This document shows, one piece after another, positions 9,297-17,881 of a stretch of 64,000 nucleotides of DNA. This stretch comes from Hyaloperonospora brassicae (taxonomy: Eukaryota > Oomycota > Peronosporomycetes > Peronosporales > Peronosporaceae). Made by a program: the position numbers and the translations under genes. Each line of letters starts with the position of its first letter. Position 1 is the first letter of the stretch. Where the stretch lies: the NCBI GenBank assembly GCA_947650285.1, contig CANTFL010000363.1:1-64000 (forward strand), given 5' to 3'. Below the pieces are notes generated by a model. That model saw only the letters and a list, made by a program, of their open reading frames with translations, made no database searches and was not told where the DNA came from.

Positions 9297-11003
9297 TCAA
9301 CGGGGATGGCGTAGGCCATTCACGTAAAACGGTGTGTGCTGTGTGGAAGCATGCACCGAATTCTTGATGGCGAATTCCACCATGGGTAGGAATTCGCTCC
9401 AACTCGGAGACGAGTGGACATATCCTCGAAGGATCTCTTCGAGGACACGGTTCGCACGTTCCGTCTGACCATCTGTTTCGGGATGGTCAGAAGTAGACAT
9501 TTTCAATCGTGTTCCGAGAGAACGGAACACGGTTTGCCAAAATGCCGCCGTGAACCGAGGGTCACGGTTGGATACAAGTTCACGGGGTAATCCGTAGAGT
9601 CTGAAGACCGTGTCTAGAAAGACACGAGCACAACCTTGAGCCTTGATCGAATCATGGACAGCAGCAAGATGCACCATCTTGCTGAAACGATCCGCAAACA
9701 CAATACTACCATTATTCTTGTTAGTGTCTTCGAGAAAACCGAAGACAAAGTCCATCGACACGGACTCCCAACACTCTGCCGGGACCTGAAGAGGTTGTAA
9801 CGGTGCACGGGATGAAGGGCTAGGCTTCACCCGTTGACAAACCTCGCAAGCACGTATGTACTTGCGGACAAACTGATACTGGCGTGGCCAGTAAAAGTCA
9901 CGACTTACCGTGAGGTAAGTCTTTTCTCTACCACGATGGCCGCTTGTTGGGGCATCGTGACACTCATACATGATACGTAAACGCAAATCATGATGAGCGG
10001 GTACGACGACACGAGGTGTGTCGTTGGCAACAGCTGTATAGTACAGCAATCCGTTGCGTGTACTATACCGATCCGATGAGGATCGGTACAAAGCTGGCAA
10101 ATCCCTCATGAATTTAATGGATGGATGCACCAGATGATCCATCAATCGCAGAAGATCCTTATCTTCCGCGTATGCCTTTCGTACGACTTCAAGTAAACTT
10201 GACGACGGGACACTGACTGACAGTGTCGCAACAGTGGGATTATCCTCACTGTTGATTTTTGCGTCCGGCTCGAAATCGGGCCGGCGCGAGAGCGCCTCAG
10301 CGACGACATTGAGTCGTCCTGGTTTATATTCCACGGAGAAGTTATACTCCGCGAAGAAAGACAGCCACCTCGCCATTCTTTGCGAGAGGTGTGGGCTGTT
10401 TACGGCCGTGCGTAATGACGCATGGTCCGTATAGACAACAAACGGTCTATCTCCGGGGAGATAGACGCGAAACTTAGCCAGTGCGTACTTCATGGCAAAG
10501 AGTTCCTTGTCATGCACTGGGTAATTGCGCTCAGCTGCCTGCAGCTGACGCGACTGATAACAGATGACGGGCTCCGCGCCATCTGCATCAAATTGCATCA
10601 ACGCACAGCCGATTGAAAAATCGCTGGCGTCACAGACCACATGAAATGGTCTGTCCTGGTCTGCAATCGCCAAGATCGGCGACTGCATCAAGCTTTGCTT
10701 GATACCTTTAAAGGAACGCTGGCACTCAGCGTTCCATGACCACTTGACATCTTTCTTGAGTAAACAAGAAAGATGTACCGTCATTTCGGCGTAGTTGCGA
10801 GAGTACTTATGCAAGTACGCCACTAGTTCAAGGAACTTCCGAAGTTCTATGACATCGACCGGCACGGGCCAGTCGGTGATCGCCTTGATCTTTTCGGGAT
10901 CAGGGCGTACGCCGTGTTTATCCACGATGCACCCAAGAAGTGATATTTCGCTAGCCGCGAATATACACTTCTTGAGGTTTGCGTACAACTTATACTTGCG
11001 CAT
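9297..11003 (-). CDS. RNase H and integrase core of element 1
   Basis: A 568-codon frame. It begins in the RT thumb/connection (KYKLYANLKKCIF, LLGCIV). RNase H follows with its acidic residues visible in CDASDF, DKELF and YTDHASLR. The usual ADALSRRPD end motif reads AEALSRRPD. The integrase has an HHCC zinc finger (ECHDAPTSGHRG, then CEVCQRVK) and the catalytic triad in SMDFVFG, NRDPRF and ERANRVLEE. It stops at LRHPR just after the core, where a frameshift separates it from the C-terminal domain. This is the best preserved enzymatic segment in the window. It would remove RNA template and insert the element's cDNA into the genome. Confidence 0.92.
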   Translation of the reverse strand: MRKYKLYANLKKCIFAASEISLLGCIVDKHGVRPDPEKIKAITDWPVPVDVIELRKFLELVAYLHKYSRNYAEMTVHLSCLLKKDVKWSWNAECQRSFKGIKQSLMQSPILAIADQDRPFHVVCDASDFSIGCALMQFDADGAEPVICYQSRQLQAAERNYPVHDKELFAMKYALAKFRVYLPGDRPFVVYTDHASLRTAVNSPHLSQRMARWLSFFAEYNFSVEYKPGRLNVVAEALSRRPDFEPDAKINSEDNPTVATLSVSVPSSSLLEVVRKAYAEDKDLLRLMDHLVHPSIKFMRDLPALYRSSSDRYSTRNGLLYYTAVANDTPRVVVPAHHDLRLRIMYECHDAPTSGHRGREKTYLTVSRDFYWPRQYQFVRKYIRACEVCQRVKPSPSSRAPLQPLQVPAECWESVSMDFVFGFLEDTNKNNGSIVFADRFSKMVHLAAVHDSIKAQGCARVFLDTVFRLYGLPRELVSNRDPRFTAAFWQTVFRSLGTRLKMSTSDHPETDGQTERANRVLEEILRGYVHSSPSWSEFLPMVEFAIKNSVHASTQHTPFYVNGLRHPR

Positions 11004-11888
11004 AAGTTGAAGGACTTGACGAACGTGAGTTCTTCAACGTCCGTCTTTCCATCCATAGCTCGGCTATACAGAACACATCGTCGAAGTAACTCGGTGCGAA
11101 GTCTCGCACCGGTCTCAACAGATTTGAAACACATCTGTTGAATGTTGCAGGGGCATTGCTCAGCCCCTGTGTCATAACTAGCCACTCCTACAGCATCCGC
11201 TAAGGGTACTCGCTGCTGTGAACGGGATGTCCCGTTCACGCATGAGGATCTGATAGAATCCACCCATCAGATCCATGGACATAAAGATGGTACTCTTTGA
11301 CATACCATCTATGATTACGTCCTTCCTCGGTATCGACGTCTGAGCCGGTACCGTTGCAGCATTCAATTTGTTGAATGCGTGCACTATCCGCCATCCTCCT
11401 GTGGCCTTTCGCACACAGAAGGTCGGAGAGCTGTGAGGGGATGTTGATTCCATCACATGGTCCGCTGCTAAGCGATCGGCAAAGAACTTGTCGATCGCTA
11501 GTACTTGTTCACGATGCAGTGGCCACTGCTTCATGACACAGTACTTCGAGCCCGGTCTGAGCTCGATCTCGTGTCGAGTGCCTTTGTCCTTATGCAACTC
11601 GCAAGGTACGGATTCAGGGAACACATCCCTGAATTCGATCAAATCCTTGTACAAAGGATTTGCCTGAAGTGACTCCCAGGATTGAGACGTGTATCGCTCA
11701 ATCCGAGTCTTCTCATCGAGGACACTTTCGTCCATCGATGAGCTGCTGAGAACCCGTTCGTTCTCAGCAAATACTGTTGCCGACCGAATATCGGCCACAA
11801 TCTCATCCTCTGTGACGAGTATGCAGATCTGCTTGACTTTGCCACTACGAAGATCACGCAAGAACCGTTTCGGTTCTAGCGTTGGCAA
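10990..11888 (-). pseudogene. Reverse transcriptase of element 1, frameshifted
   Basis: Recognisable Ty3 RT from about 11888: RHEIELRPGSKYCVMKQWPL, SSPTFCVRKATGGWRIVHAF, MSMDLMGGFYQILM, then (different frame) TQGLSNAPATFNRC and the catalytic SYFDDVF. The frame breaks twice, near 11178-11200 (where the usual GMLWEWLVMPQG is damaged) and near 11030-11060. A third break near 11900 separates it from the protease frame. The YFDD catalytic pair is intact, but the protein could not be made in one piece without several frame changes. Confidence 0.88.
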
Positions 11889-11893
11889 CTGAT

Positions 11894-12874
11894 TTATCTC
11901 GAAGTTGACTTCGGAGGCACAATCAGATCAAGCGTATAAGCGCACACGCTTGATCCGTCATTAACCAAGACGTTCAACGTCTCGTTTACTTTCTGGGAAC
12001 TTCGTTCCACAGGTTGCTGAAGGCCTAATCCTTCACCAAGTGACTCTCGAGGAATTCCTTCCTCAAGTACGTGGGGACATATTCCCTCGACGTCTTCTGA
12101 CTGTGGCTGTGCAACCACAGTCAGGAACCGATCCTCTACGGTCGACTCTCCAGTCGACCTAGGATTTTCACGTTGCTCTTTGAAGGCAACAGGTTTCTTA
12201 TTTCTAAGATGCTGCCCGCTAGGCATGCATTCATGTCCCGGTCCACTCGACTTATTCGAGTGGTGGACCTTCGGCGAAGCCTGTACTTCTGTACAGCCGC
12301 CGGGAGCTTCCTCCACAGTGTAGTGATCAACTACACTGTGATCTTGTGCAGTCGTGCTAACGACCGTAGCGCAATTGAGACCATCGCACTCACTCGCAGA
12401 ACATCCACACGCTTGTGGACGCTCCAAGATGTTCATCAGATGGCCATCTGATGAACAAGCGGCAGGCATCTTTACGGATCGATGCTGCCAGCTCACCCTT
12501 GACTCGTACTTTCTAAGCCAAGGTAATCCCAGGATGACATCAAATTTGTCATCCAGATCTAGTACGATGAAGTCATCATCGTACTGTTCGCCCTCTAACG
12601 TGTAGTGGATTCCTAATACACATTTCTCAACGGTAATCGATGCGCCTGTTGCAAGGCGCACCGTCATCCTCTTGAGGGGAATCTCGCGCTCAACGAACTT
12701 GAGCCTACGACCCTCTAGTGACTGGCGTCGAAAAAAGTTGTTCGACGCCCCACAGTCTACTAGGGCACGAAGCGACAAATCCTTTGTAGCTTCCAAATTC
12801 AAGGTGATGAGCGAAATGTCATCACCAGGTGCAGAGACACACAATGATTGTGTATCTGGAGCAACTTTCGTCAA
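11894..12874 (-). CDS. Retroviral-type aspartic protease of element 1
   Basis: A 326-codon frame. The catalytic motif is LVDCGASNNFF (D-C-G-A in place of D-S/T-G-A), followed by the flap/second-half region FIVLDLDDKFDVILGLPWL. It is a retropepsin that would cut the Gag-Pol polyprotein. About 150 residues of hydrophilic linker follow, ending in PPKSTSR. The frame is open upstream past the gag stop at 12925, overlapping the gag frame, so it could be reached by ribosomal frameshifting. RT follows in yet another frame, which looks like damage. Confidence 0.85.
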   Translation of the reverse strand: MTKVAPDTQSLCVSAPGDDISLITLNLEATKDLSLRALVDCGASNNFFRRQSLEGRRLKFVEREIPLKRMTVRLATGASITVEKCVLGIHYTLEGEQYDDDFIVLDLDDKFDVILGLPWLRKYESRVSWQHRSVKMPAACSSDGHLMNILERPQACGCSASECDGLNCATVVSTTAQDHSVVDHYTVEEAPGGCTEVQASPKVHHSNKSSGPGHECMPSGQHLRNKKPVAFKEQRENPRSTGESTVEDRFLTVVAQPQSEDVEGICPHVLEEGIPRESLGEGLGLQQPVERSSQKVNETLNVLVNDGSSVCAYTLDLIVPPKSTSR

Positions 12875-12924
12875 GAGATTTGCGAATTCTCTTGAGGTTG
12901 CTGGATCAGTAGGGCGCTCCGCCC

Positions 12925-13113
12925 CTACTGACCCCGACCATTTTTCGATGGACCGTCTCGCTGTTGCGGCTTCGCAGCAGCGCTGGACCCACGGCCATTG
13001 CCCTTTCTGGCAAATGGTCGTCCATTTCGCTCAGTACTGTTTGGTACTGGGCGTGGAGCACTACACTCGTATGCGTAGTGCCCTAACTTCTTACAGCGAT
13101 TGCACCTCTGCAA
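12925..13113 (-). CDS. Nucleocapsid zinc knuckle of element 1
   Basis: A 62-codon segment with an intact CCHC knuckle (CNRCKKLGHYAYEC), then basic, Gly/Ser-rich sequence as in nucleocapsids that bind genomic RNA. It lies in the same frame as the capsid part upstream, separated only by a TGA at 13114-13116, and ends with TAG. Confidence 0.85.
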   Translation of the reverse strand: MQRCNRCKKLGHYAYECSAPRPVPNSTERNGRPFARKGNGRGSSAAAKPQQRDGPSKNGRGQ

Positions 13114-14079
13114 TCACTTGTCGTTTGCAGAGCGAGGTCTCTCGCTCTCAACATAGCAGAGGTCCATTGGTTCTGGACCTCCGATCTCTTGTCGTCTCGA
13201 TGGACGATAAGAGTTTGAGCTAGCATGAGCCTGTCTCATGCTAAAGTCTTCCTGTTCCGCGGATGATATCGCTTCTTCAAGCGTATTCAGCTCAAGGCGG
13301 AACAGATGGCTCCTGACGGGCCCTTCTGCGAGCCCTTGCATGAACACCGTAATCAACGTGTGTACATGGACTGGGTTAGCAGTTATACTACTCGCTAGGA
13401 GTCGTATATGTTGTGCGTAAGCGTGCACATCACGCTTACCCTGCTTGAGTTTCAGGAGCTCTGAACGAGCTCTGAACTCAGCGCATGGCGGCTCAAACGT
13501 TTGTCTGAGCCGGGACTTGAAGTCATCTAGCAACCTAAACACATTTGGGTCGCTACTCTCGAGTCTCAGGGACCAATTTTTGGCACGTCCTGCCAAGTGG
13601 GTAGGAGCAAATGTGAGTTTCATTTGCTCATCTTCGACGCGACGAGCCCTTAAGGATCTGTCGAGTTCGACAAACCACAGTAACAGGGAGTCCTCCGGGA
13701 CTCCACTGTACTTGGAGATGTCAACCCTCATGACCTCGGGACGACGCGCATGTGCCGTCCCGCCCACATCAGCATGGAATTGCTGCTGTCTCAACAGCTC
13801 TGTCTGTTGAGCACCGAGTTCTCTCAACTGCTCGGTCTATTGAGAGCCTTGCTGGTGAAGCAAGGCTACCTTTTTCCTTTCGGCGACAAGTTCACTTTGG
13901 ATGAACTTGGCAATAGCGGCATGTTGTTGGTCTCTGTCTAGAGACTCCAACATGGCGCTAATGGCGAAATCGCCTACGGTAGAACTCATTCGTTCTACCG
14001 CACCCCATCCGATGTCACTCAAATGGGTAAACCTTTCACGCGTGGCGTGAAAGGTTTCTTTGTCATCCAACATGTTCAT
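13114..14079 (-). CDS. Gag (matrix-capsid region) of element 1
   Basis: ATG at 14079. The first 80 codons (NMLDDKETFHATRERFTHL) end with a TAG at 13837-13839. The same frame continues directly into the capsid-like region: FVELDRSLRARRVEDEQMKL, LTFAPTHLAGRAKNWSLRLE, FRARSELLKLKQGKRDVHAY. This is the Ty3 Gag fold that packages the RNA. A second stop, TGA, lies before the zinc knuckle. A TAG stands at the equivalent place in the decayed relative at 50182-50184 (HQQGSQ-stop-TEQLREL versus HQQDSH-stop-AEQLRKL), which is notable. Confidence 0.85.
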
Positions 14080-14108
14080 GTTGGATGCTGTGGTCCTTGG
14101 AAGAACTA

Positions 14109-14121
14109 CAAAGTGCTACCA
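14109..14121 (-). other. tRNA primer-binding site of element 1
   Basis: On the - strand, TGGTAGCACTTTG begins two bases after the 5' LTR. It starts with TGG, complementary to a tRNA CCA end, so the primer tRNA should end in GTGCTACCA. The same octamer TGGTAGCA follows the 5' LTRs of elements 2 and 3 and the relic at 49896. Confidence 0.8.
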
Positions 14122-14123
14122 GG

Positions 14124-14516
14124 TGTAACGGGGCACACCCTTGCGTGAACTTAACGCAAGGGTTTGGGTGCCCCGACAGACGTACACGAGGCAAACGAGG
14201 AAGCGTAGATAAGGAAAAAGTAAAACTGTTATATTAATATAATTAAGTCTTTTAACTACTGTCTCTCTGTTTGACTTAACTTAATTATGCTAATATAACT
14301 GAGTGTATGGTGCCGTCTCGTCACCACTCATTGCGCGCGTCTAGCGGCGATTGGTGGGTTGATATCATCAAGACATCAACCAATGAACAGACTCTTTGGT
14401 CGGCCTTTCAATATCACCAATTTGGTGATATCGCTCGAAGAATATTCAACTTTATATTATTTATTGTCATCGTTTCTTTAAACTGACAATTCCATGTAAC
14501 GGGCTGCCCCGTTTCA
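14124..14516 (-). repeat. 5' LTR of element 1
   Basis: 393 bp, TGTAACGGGG to CCCCGTTTCA on the + strand. It matches 6543-6933, with differences concentrated in its right half. Confidence 0.92.
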
Positions 14517-15226
14517 CTTACGGCAATTTCGCGCTGTATTGCCAAGCGGGAGTATCGACACTCCGAAACAAGGACATGGGGTGCACGCTGGCTGGTATAT
14601 CAGAGCTAGCTCCAATGAACTTATTTGGGGTCAGCAACTCAGGTGCTCAGCCCCGTACAACTATCGGACTCGAACGATAATACCGGCGTCGCTAGCTAGA
14701 CTAAGGATGTACCGGCATCTTGCATCGAATTGGAACAACAAACTAGTCTGTCTATCTGTCTTATTCACGGTTATAGTTGAAAATTGTGTAGATCTGATAT
14801 TCCTAAGCCCGGATGGAAATGCCGGTGCTCAATCGAGTACGGTGGTTGCTCGGGGCGAACCACCGTCAACGACGCTTTTGGAATTGTCGAATTATACTGC
14901 AGAGTCCTTGTGACGAACAGGCACCGTTTTAAATCCGGCGCGGCCGCTCGGCCTGTCGGTTATTTAAAGTGTGCAAATGCCAAAGCAAGCGTACGTACCG
15001 CGCTGAGTCCCCGAGATGACTGCTTTCTTGAAGGTGGGACACAAATGATGGGCCACTAGTGGGCTGATGAGATCGTCACTGTCACGAGTGACACAAACAT
15101 TGGGGCACGCGAGGTTAAATGATTTTTACCGATTACATACATTGGGATTTTATCAGAATAAATAAACTTTCCATTTTCCCTTCGTACGGAGTAATATCTT
15201 AGTGACTTTTCTATCACAACACACCC
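14517..15226. other. No recognisable gene
   Basis: 710 bp with only short frames on either strand and no domain I recognise. It is the left flank of the LINE insertion. Confidence 0.4.
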
Positions 15227-15244
15227 TCCATTTAATTAAACGTG
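15227..15244 (+). repeat. LINE target-site duplication, left copy
   Basis: TCCATTTAATTAAACGTG, an exact 18-bp match to 16162-16179. The two copies bracket the LINE fragment. Confidence 0.88.
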
Positions 15245-16161
15245 GAGAGAGAGAGATTCATGACTGTCTATTGCACATGATGGTTACGCGCTAGAAGTCT
15301 GAAATCTTCTAAGCCTAGAATACAGCGCCGGTCGCGGCGGTGGATCAAGGCACCTCTCTAGTGGTAGCGAAACTCCGCTAGCCTCAAGAGTAAAAGTTCA
15401 AGGGAGGCATGTAAACGAGCCCCTCGAAGAACTGTCGACGCCCCTCTATGCTCACGCATAGCCAAGGCCGTTAATTGACGGACGCCGGTTGTCCAGAAAT
15501 GGACGACACTTTGAGCCGTCGTAGACTGCACGCCTCTGAACACGGCATCGTTGCGCTCGCTCCATAAATGCGTAATGCAAACGGAACACATTAAAAACCA
15601 AATCCGTCGCCACACCTTTTCCCCCGCTGCGGCATCATCGTGAAACCGCTCGAGCAACCGAGACCGCTGAAACGCCGGGATCGCCGGAGCCTGTCGATTC
15701 GCACAGTTGCTGAGACAACTATGGACTACCGCACTCGACACAGAAGCGCCGATCCAATGGCTGATGAGCTTAGCCCAGCACGCCCGCGCCTTCTGACAAT
15801 CCCAAAAGACGTGCCTCGACGTTTCGGGCACCCCGTGACACGTAGGCAGGGCCCGGCAGCTGGGGTCGGCAGCCCGCCCGGCATGATGAAAATTTAGCTG
15901 CTTGGTGGCGACTCGATACGCCGTCCAAACTTGATAGTCGGAGAGTCCGTTATCATGTTTCCAAAGTTGGGATGGTTGCTGATGCGCCGCCGCCCTTAGC
16001 CACGAATCCTCTCGATAGACTGCATCCAGCCGCTCCAATAAGGGTAGTAAAGGCCGAGTTAGTCGGTGTTTGTGCAGCGAGAAAGCCCGGTGCAAAATAG
16101 CCTGACGGAGAGCTCCATTAGGAACCGTTTCGGGTACTCCCCACGCAAAGTGGTGGTGACT
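15245..16161 (-). mobile_element. 5'-truncated LINE (non-LTR retrotransposon)
   Basis: A 917-bp insertion on the - strand between perfect 18-bp duplications. It holds the 3' end of a LINE ORF2 (15358-16161), about 110 bp of 3' UTR, and a short (CT)n tail in place of poly(A), ending right at the duplication. The open frame runs to the 5' junction, as expected from incomplete target-primed reverse transcription. Confidence 0.88.
15358..16161 (-). pseudogene. C-terminal part of LINE ORF2 with RT-associated zinc-binding domain
   Basis: Open from the 5' junction for about 268 codons with no internal stop. The middle carries the zinc-binding domain common at the end of plant- and oomycete-type LINE reverse transcriptases: FHHAGRAADPSCRALPTCHG, then ETSRHVFWDCQKARACW. 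A Trp/Leu-rich tail follows. The endonuclease and polymerase domains are missing, so this is a dead-on-arrival copy. It could be mistaken for an unknown single-copy gene without the flanking duplications. Confidence 0.85.
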
Positions 16162-16179
16162 TCCATTTAATTAAACGTG
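16162..16179 (+). repeat. LINE target-site duplication, right copy
   Basis: TCCATTTAATTAAACGTG, identical to 15227-15244. Confidence 0.88.
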
Positions 16180-16460
16180 TGCGCATACCGTACCTTTGAC
16201 GCGTGGCTCGAGAATGCCGTCGACCTAAACATTCCCGTCTCTACTCCCGCGCAACCTTTGGCTGAGCAAGAAGAATGCCCGAGGCAGACCCTCACTGATT
16301 CTGGATTCCGCAATGGAGGATTCTTACCAAAGACGGGCGTGCGTAATCCATCATCAGTTGCCCGTCATCGGTTGCCCGTAATCAGCCGTCCATAATTAGT
16401 CGCCCGTTGCCAAACATTCACAATCAGGCATTCATATTTAGACGAGTGTAGTCAGACGTC

Positions 16461-16523
16461 CATAATCAGTTGCCCGTAATCAGTTGCCCGTAATCAGTTG
16501 CCCGTACTCAGTTGCCCGTAATC
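16461..16523 (+). repeat. 14-bp minisatellite
   Basis: About four tandem copies of CAGTTGCCCGTAAT, with degenerate copies scattered upstream from about 16345 (CAGTTGCCCGTCAT, GGTTGCCCGTAAT, AGTCGCCCGTTG). No gene is recognised around it (16180-17111). Confidence 0.8.
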
Positions 16524-17111
16524 CGGCCTCCAGGTCCGAGGGTGTATGAGGAAGATTTAGACTTCTCTGTGCGCATGTCATCATGTGTATGTGTGCTAAG
16601 ATGACTGGCGTGTAAGAGCTCGATTGCGTTAGGGAGCCAATGCGTTTGGCATCGGAAATGATTTTTTGTGCATTGGTGCCTTATGCAGCGGAGAAGTGCA
16701 GAGCGACAAATCAGGACGCCCAGCCATAGTTAACGACTCGTTTGCGGCCACTTCATACAAAGCGGTGACGCGTGGCGCTGGGGACGCGTCCAGTCGTAGT
16801 ACCCGTCTCTGGCCGCCGGCTGAGAGAGCAGCATACACAAGACACAACCGCACCCCGTTTGGCCATCCAAAGAATGGAATCCGCTGAAGGGCCTTTACGC
16901 GACAGGGGTTAAGTTATGAGTGGTTTGACCTCAAGTGTGATATTTTGGGAATTCTGAAAACATCTCAGTACATTACGTGCGTGGGGAAAGGCTCACAGGA
17001 GTGGCGCTTCTGTCAACATTGTGTAGCATCGCGATACCGCATTCCACATCCTGTCGCTCGGTCCCGAGTGCGTGCGCGGCGGCTATCGCTCTTAAACACA
17101 GCTATCTTGTT

Positions 17112-17127
17112 GTTCATTCTGCCTTTT
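17112..17127 (+). promoter_or_regulatory. Oomycete-type initiator (Inr) for the secreted-protein gene
   Basis: GTTCATTCTGCCTTTT matches the oomycete Inr consensus GCTCATTYYNCAWTTT at 14 of 16 positions. It ends 45 bp before the ATG at 17173, a typical short 5' leader. Transcription would start within this element. Confidence 0.7.
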
Positions 17128-17172
17128 GCCAAGCCGAGCACGAAACATACATCAAGCCGTCCCTCCAGCACC

Positions 17173-17361
17173 ATGTACATCAAACAAGTCGGCACTACAA
17201 TCATGTTCTTCGCCGCCATCATTTGCTCGTTGGCAGATGCGCAAACCGATCTCTGTAAAAAACGTTGCCGAACGTACATTTCTAAACAAAAAGTATTGTT
17301 CTGCACCAGTAGAGGCTTACCTAATTGCTGTAACATATGCCTCGGTCCTCCTCAAGTGTGA
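17173..17361 (+). CDS. Small secreted cysteine-rich protein
   Basis: A 62-codon gene without introns. Residues 1-23 form a signal peptide: basic start, hydrophobic core (TIMFFAAIICSLA), and a small-residue cleavage site near ADA. The mature part is about 39 residues with six cysteines, including an adjacent pair (DLCKKRC, LFC, NCCNIC), which suggests three disulfides and stability outside the cell. The size, export signal and six cysteines resemble the small cysteine-rich apoplastic families of oomycetes (SCR / PcF-like), but I cannot assign it to a family by sequence. An in-frame extension upstream to 16945 exists, but the Inr at 17112-17127 and the signal peptide both favour the ATG at 17173. 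AATAAA follows at 17499. It is the only convincing non-transposon gene here. Role: candidate effector or elicitor (inference). Confidence 0.72.
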   Translation: MYIKQVGTTIMFFAAIICSLADAQTDLCKKRCRTYISKQKVLFCTSRGLPNCCNICLGPPQV

Positions 17362-17498
17362 CGAGCCAACGACGCGCTACCCCCCGGGTCTTCACTTTGT
17401 ACTACGCGGGAAAGAGTTTCTCGTCCAGCCCTCGTTAAACACTGCGATCATCAACAGGCAAATCGGTAGCTGTAACGATGGACCATAGTTTTTTGGTC

Positions 17499-17504
17499 AA
17501 TAAA
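17499..17504 (+). terminator. Poly(A) signal for the secreted-protein gene
   Basis: AATAAA, 138 bp after the stop codon. Confidence 0.5.
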
Positions 17505-17623
17505 TTGCCATTGCTTACCGAATATTCTTGTGTACCGTACGGTTGTTGTTTCTGTGTCACTTTTTTATCGAAAGAGACGTAACTGTTGCAAAAGAAACGC
17601 CTCGGCAGGCTGATTTTGTAAGA

Positions 17624-17694
17624 TGCACGTAGCTCATGTGGTATGGTGTGGCAGCACCATGCGAGAGGTCACTGGTTCGATATCCAGTGACTGC
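17624..17694 (+). mobile_element. tRNA-like sequence, probable SINE head
   Basis: An A-box-like TAGCTCATGTGG (17630-17641) and a B-box-like GGTTCGATATCC (17674-17685) are spaced as in a tRNA. Each has one extra base, and the anticodon and T loops do not fold to canonical size, so it is not a working tRNA. An unrelated body with another hairpin follows (CACCAGCACTGTC, GCCAGACAGTG, to about 17780). This layout fits a tRNA-derived SINE or a tRNA relic. Confidence 0.4.
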
Positions 17695-17815
17695 AATAAA
17701 AAGTTAAAACCTTTGGGTACTGGTGTGCCGGGGTTCACCAGCACTGTCCTGCCAGACAGTGACGTCCCCCACATTTAGTAAGTTTAAGTTTTGTTGGAAA
17801 CACATCGCCTAGATT

Positions 17816-17881
17816 TAGTAATGTGCGACTAGACGATTAGTAATGCGCGACTAGACGATAAGTAATGCGCGATGTGGCGAT
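17816..17881 (+). repeat. 22-bp tandem repeat, three copies
   Basis: Units of TAGTAATGYGCGACTAGACG plus AT. The third is imperfect and is followed by the inverted word GCGATTACTAAC. Confidence 0.75.

Larger units (their letters stand above)
6543..14516 (-). mobile_element. Full-length Ty3/gypsy chromovirus-type element 1
   Basis: A 7,974-bp element on the - strand. Order from high to low coordinates: 5' LTR, tRNA primer site, gag with zinc knuckle, protease, reverse transcriptase, RNase H, integrase, chromodomain, antisense accessory gene (+ strand), polypurine tract, 3' LTR. Flanking pentamers TTTAC (6538-6542) and CTTAC (14517-14521) match at 4 of 5 positions, a probable target duplication. 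The two LTRs differ at roughly 5% of sites, mostly in one half. Pol contains at least four frameshifts and gag two in-frame stops, so this copy is probably not autonomous unless some of these are programmed recoding sites. Confidence 0.93.

Noticed and set aside
15358..16095. A 245-codon frame as a host gene of unknown function
   Set aside because: The zinc-binding domain, 18-bp target duplication and open 5' junction identify a LINE fragment.
16945..17172. Upstream extension of the Cys-rich gene (138 codons)
   Set aside because: It would place the signal peptide inside the protein and start upstream of the Inr; the ATG at 17173 fits both.
17624..17694. Functional tRNA gene
   Set aside because: Both promoter boxes carry an extra base, and the anticodon and T loops have non-canonical sizes.
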